This document shows, one piece after another, positions 61,724 to 64,000 of a DNA stretch of 64,000 nt; positions within the stretch are counted from its first letter, which is position 1; each line of letters starts with the position of its first letter. The DNA comes from Streptomyces ortus (lineage in GTDB: Bacteria > Actinomycetota > Actinomycetes > Streptomycetales > Streptomycetaceae). The notes under the pieces were generated by a model. That model was not told the origin of the DNA, searched no databases, and worked only from the letters and a program-made list of their open reading frames with translations. Made by a program: the position numbers and the translations under genes. The DNA lies in assembly GCF_026341275.1 (NCBI RefSeq), contig NZ_JAIFZO010000002.1, positions 6,912,118 through 6,976,117 on the forward strand. The letters run 5' to 3'.

Positions 61724-62901
61724 GTCGTCCGCTCCTTCACGCCCCGGGCGGCGGTGGGCCGGGACAGTCCGAGGAAGGCCGCCAACCGCTCGCGCTGGAT
61801 CTCGGAGGTGCCCGAGTAGATCGTTCCGGCGACCGCGTTGCGCAGGTCTCCTTCGAGGCCGTACTCCGCGGTGTAGCCGTGTCCGCCGAAGATCTGTACG
61901 GCGGCCAGGGCGGAGGCGACGTTGGCCTCGCTCACCACCAGCTTGGTGATGGCCAGGTCGGTGGTGACGCTCTGTCCGGCGGTGAGTCTGTCCGCCGTGT
62001 CGTAGAGCCACTTCCTGGCGGTCTCCACGCCTATCTGCATGTCCACGATGCGGTGCGAGACGGCCTGGTTGGCGCCGATGTGCCGGCCGAACTGGGTACG
62101 GCCGCGGGCGTGTTCGACGCAGCGCTCCAGCCGGTGCTGCATCTCGCCGAGGATCCCGGCGAAGCCGCACAGGATCTCCCACTTCATGACCTCGTCGAGG
62201 ACCAGGAACCCGGAGCCCACCGCCCCCAGCACCTGCGAGCGGGGGATCCGGACGTCCGTCAGGAAGAGCTCGGACAGCGGTGACGTGCGCAGGCCCATCT
62301 TCGCCAGGGGGCGGCCGAGCGCCACCCCCGGGGTGTCCGTCGGGACCAGGAACGCCGTGATGCCGTCGAGGTGCCCGGGAGCCCCGGTACGCGCGTACAC
62401 CACCACGAGGCCGGCGATCGGACCGTTGGTCACGAAGGCCTTGCCGCCGTCGAGTACGAACTCCCCGCCCTCCCGCCGGGCGGTGGTGCGCATCGCCAGC
62501 ACGTCCGAGCCGCCGTCGGGCTCGGTGATGGCGTGCGCTCCGATCGTCTCGCCGGCGCACACCTTCGGCAGGTACCGCGCCTTCAGTTCCTTCGAACCGA
62601 ACCGCTGGAGAGGAACGCCGGTGCTCACGACGTGTGTGCACGCGGAGAAGACCAGCCCGGCGTCGGGGCAGCGGTACCCCAGGCCCTCGAAGACGTACAT
62701 CGTGGTCGGCAGGTCGCGGCCCGAACCGCCCCAGGCGCCGTCGAACGGAGTCCCGAAGAGCCCGATGGCGCTCAGGTGTCTCCAGCCGTCCCACGCGAAC
62801 TCGCCGCGGGCGTCCCTCTCCAGGTGTCCGGCGCCCAGGTCGGCGCCGACGGCCTCCGCGGTGGTCCGCAGCGCCCTCTGCTCGTCTGTCCAGTGCCTCA
62901 T
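61720..62901 (-). CDS. Acyl-CoA dehydrogenase-family flavoprotein
   Basis: 393 aa, full length. AHAITEPDGGSD and VTNG(P) strands bind FAD, IFGGHGYTAEYGLEGDLRNA holds the catalytic Glu position, and YSGTSEIQRERLA closes the fold. In carrier-based pathways this family oxidises carrier-bound prolyl or acyl units, so it may desaturate the thioester on the carrier encoded downstream of the window's ligase. ATG 62901 follows GGGGGAA. Confidence 0.9.
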   Translation of the reverse strand: MRHWTDEQRALRTTAEAVGADLGAGHLERDARGEFAWDGWRHLSAIGLFGTPFDGAWGGSGRDLPTTMYVFEGLGYRCPDAGLVFSACTHVVSTGVPLQRFGSKELKARYLPKVCAGETIGAHAITEPDGGSDVLAMRTTARREGGEFVLDGGKAFVTNGPIAGLVVVYARTGAPGHLDGITAFLVPTDTPGVALGRPLAKMGLRTSPLSELFLTDVRIPRSQVLGAVGSGFLVLDEVMKWEILCGFAGILGEMQHRLERCVEHARGRTQFGRHIGANQAVSHRIVDMQIGVETARKWLYDTADRLTAGQSVTTDLAITKLVVSEANVASALAAVQIFGGHGYTAEYGLEGDLRNAVAGTIYSGTSEIQRERLAAFLGLSRPTAARGVKERTT

Positions 62902-62936
62902 GGTTCCCCCGTCGGCAGGCAGTGGTCGTGGTTCGT

Positions 62937-63314
62937 TCAGTAGTGCGAGAACTCGTCCTGGTCCAGGTTGTGCCGTTCGCCGCCCTGCAGGGGCGGGTTG
63001 AAGACGCTGATCAGCTCCAGGTCGGTGTCCGGCGCGGCGATCAGGAAGTGTGCGTCGTGCTGGTCCAGGGCGTAGAGGACGCCCGGGCGCAGCTCGTGGG
63101 TGGCGCTCCCGTCGGGCAGGGAGATCCATCCCCGCCCGGTGATGCAGTAGCAGGCCTCAAGGTGCCTGCGGTACTCAAGGCGTGACTTCGTGCCCGCCCG
63201 TACCACGGTGTGACAGAAGGAGAAGCCCATCCGGTCGGCCCGCAGCAGCAGGCGGTGGCTCAGGCCGTTGCCCCACTCGACGACCGGAGCCTCTTCCTTC
63301 GTGCGTATCAGCAT
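62937..63314 (-). CDS. Ectoine synthase-like cupin (EctC family)
   Basis: 125 aa, EctC-sized. MGFSFCHTVVRAGTKSRLEY, RRHLEACYCITGRG, RPGVLYALDQHDAHF and LELISVFNPPLQGGERHN align by eye with ectoine synthase from end to end. The three metal ligands known for EctC are kept: Glu53, Tyr81 and His89. EctC closes N-acetyl-diaminobutyrate to ectoine and can also cyclise glutamine to a pyrroline amidine. No ectA, ectB or ectD lies nearby, so a cyclisation step in the local pathway is more likely than ectoine synthesis. Confidence 0.88.
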   Translation of the reverse strand: MLIRTKEEAPVVEWGNGLSHRLLLRADRMGFSFCHTVVRAGTKSRLEYRRHLEACYCITGRGWISLPDGSATHELRPGVLYALDQHDAHFLIAAPDTDLELISVFNPPLQGGERHNLDQDEFSHY

Positions 63315-63323
63315 GTCTTTCCC

Positions 63324-63623
63324 CTAGGGCGTCTCTCCGCCGGTGGTGCCGGTGGCGCTTGTGGCACGTGTGGCGCTCGTGGGCGTGTTCGTCTCGATGA
63401 AGTCCTGGATGGCCGCCACCGACCGGAAGGACTGGAGCGACAGGTCCAGGTCCTCCACCGGGAGGCGGTAGCGCTCCCGCAGCCAGCCGATGAGCTCCAG
63501 CAGTTGGAGACTGTTCACCACCCCCGTGTCGAACAGGTCCAGCGACGGTTCCAGGTCCGCGGCGGGGGTGTCGGGCAGATAGGTGGAGACGATGTGGTGG
63601 GTGATCTCGTGCCGCAGGTTCAT
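63324..63623 (-). CDS. Free-standing acyl/peptidyl carrier protein
   Basis: 99 aa four-helix carrier. The phosphopantetheine site is FDTGVVNSLQLLELI with Ser38; the usual Asp before Ser is Asn. Helix III region EDLDLSLQSFRSVAAIQDFIE is normal. The C-terminal 20 residues are Thr/Ser/Ala/Gly-rich. ATG 63623 overlaps the stop of the ligase gene (ATGA), so ligase and carrier are probably partners. Confidence 0.9.
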   Translation of the reverse strand: MNLRHEITHHIVSTYLPDTPAADLEPSLDLFDTGVVNSLQLLELIGWLRERYRLPVEDLDLSLQSFRSVAAIQDFIETNTPTSATRATSATGTTGGETP

Positions 63624-64000
63624 GCTGAGGACTCCGGTTGAGTGGGTCGGTTCGAACGGGCGTGGTGCCGGGCCGCGATGACGGACCGCACCTGGGCGCG
63701 GTCGACCTTGCCGGTGAGGCCGGTGGGCAGCGGCTCGCGGGTGAGGTGGACGGTGGGGACGGCCGCCCGGGGCAGCCAGGCGGAGCAGTGCGTGAGCAGT
63801 TGCAGGCCGGTGACCGCGCAGTCCGGGGCGACCCGCACCAGGGCGTGCAGGCGGGTGCCGGGGCCGGGCGCCGCGAGTGCGACCACCGCGGCCTCCAAAA
63901 CCTCGGGGTGGCTCTGCGCCACCTGCTCCACGGCCTCCGGGCTGACCCGGACACCGCCCACCTTGACCTGGAAGTCGTCACGCCCGACGAGGGTCAACGC
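63620..64000 (-). CDS. Adenylate-forming ligase, C-terminal part (5' end beyond window)
   Basis: The visible 127 codons are the C-terminal subdomain of an ANL enzyme: GRDDFQVKVGGVRVSPEAVEQVAQ is the A8 hinge region and LPTGLTGKVDRAQV contains the A10 catalytic Lys. The gene continues past base 64000. It probably activates an amino or carboxylic acid and loads the carrier protein. Its selectivity residues are outside the window. Confidence 0.88.
   Translation of the reverse strand, partial: ALTLVGRDDFQVKVGGVRVSPEAVEQVAQSHPEVLEAAVVALAAPGPGTRLHALVRVAPDCAVTGLQLLTHCSAWLPRAAVPTVHLTREPLPTGLTGKVDRAQVRSVIAARHHARSNRPTQPESSA

Noticed and set aside
62937..63314. Part of an ectoine biosynthesis operon
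   Set aside because: No diaminobutyrate aminotransferase, acetyltransferase or hydroxylase gene is adjacent.

Overview
The window is high-GC DNA (roughly 70% or more by eye) with GTG starts, strings of ATGA/GTGA gene overlaps, rare TTA codons, a complete conservon and Streptomyces-type intergenic repeats. It is almost certainly a Streptomyces (or close relative) chromosome segment, probably an accessory-rich arm. No rRNA, tRNA, CRISPR array or intact insertion sequence was seen.

Layout. (1) 1-11.7 kb: the end of a two-component system whose response regulator carries a TTA codon, then a biosynthetic-looking island. It holds a tyrosine-ammonia-lyase-like MIO enzyme (minus strand) diverging from two paralogous FAD monooxygenases, an FMN alpha-hydroxy-acid oxidase, a cytochrome P450, a CPA2-type antiporter and an adenylate-forming ligase. 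Both monooxygenase genes have the same leaderless promoter with a TCAGAG..TCTGA inverted repeat. A decayed MMPL gene end marks the right edge. (2) 12.2-17.5 kb: IclR and MarR regulators and an SDR / amidohydrolase / CoA ligase / MaoC operon that matches the actinobacterial p-hydroxycinnamate (Cou-type) deacetylation pathway. (3) 17.6-31.7 kb: a PaaX-type regulator, then a divergent sugar-utilisation locus: ABC importer, GH2 beta-galactosidase and PfkB kinase on one side, DeoR regulator, a Pro/Ala-rich ORF, GH4 and GH38 glycosidases on the other. (4) 31.9-38.9 kb: an orphan ATP-grasp ligase, a phosphoesterase/phosphopantetheinyl-transferase pair, an XRE / IrrE-like protease / multispanning membrane protein group, and a MmyB-like sensor domain protein. 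(5) 38.9-45.5 kb: a NitT/TauT-type ABC importer, an IclR regulator with two matching operators, and a Rieske oxygenase / small protein / VanB-type reductase operon. (6) 45.8-52.3 kb: a crotonase-P450 pair, then a conservon (cvnA-E) whose CvnB is a double roadblock protein and whose P450 lacks ExxR. (7) 52.7-64 kb: a GlsB-like protein, an MFS exporter and a minus-strand operon running off the window end.

The last operon is the strongest candidate for an undescribed system. It combines both subunits of a B12-dependent glutamate mutase, an ectoine-synthase-like cupin, a free-standing carrier protein with an adenylate-forming ligase, an acyl-CoA dehydrogenase, a transglutaminase-like protein, a TrpB2-like PLP enzyme and two ATP-grasp ligases. 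There is no PKS or NRPS module in view. The parts suggest a carrier-tethered pathway that rearranges glutamate to 3-methylaspartate, cyclises or desaturates an amino acid, couples it by ATP-grasp or transglutaminase-like chemistry and exports the product. The phosphopantetheinyl transferase at 34.4 kb could activate the carrier. These product ideas are inference. Family assignments rest on motifs read directly from the sequence; no database search was run.
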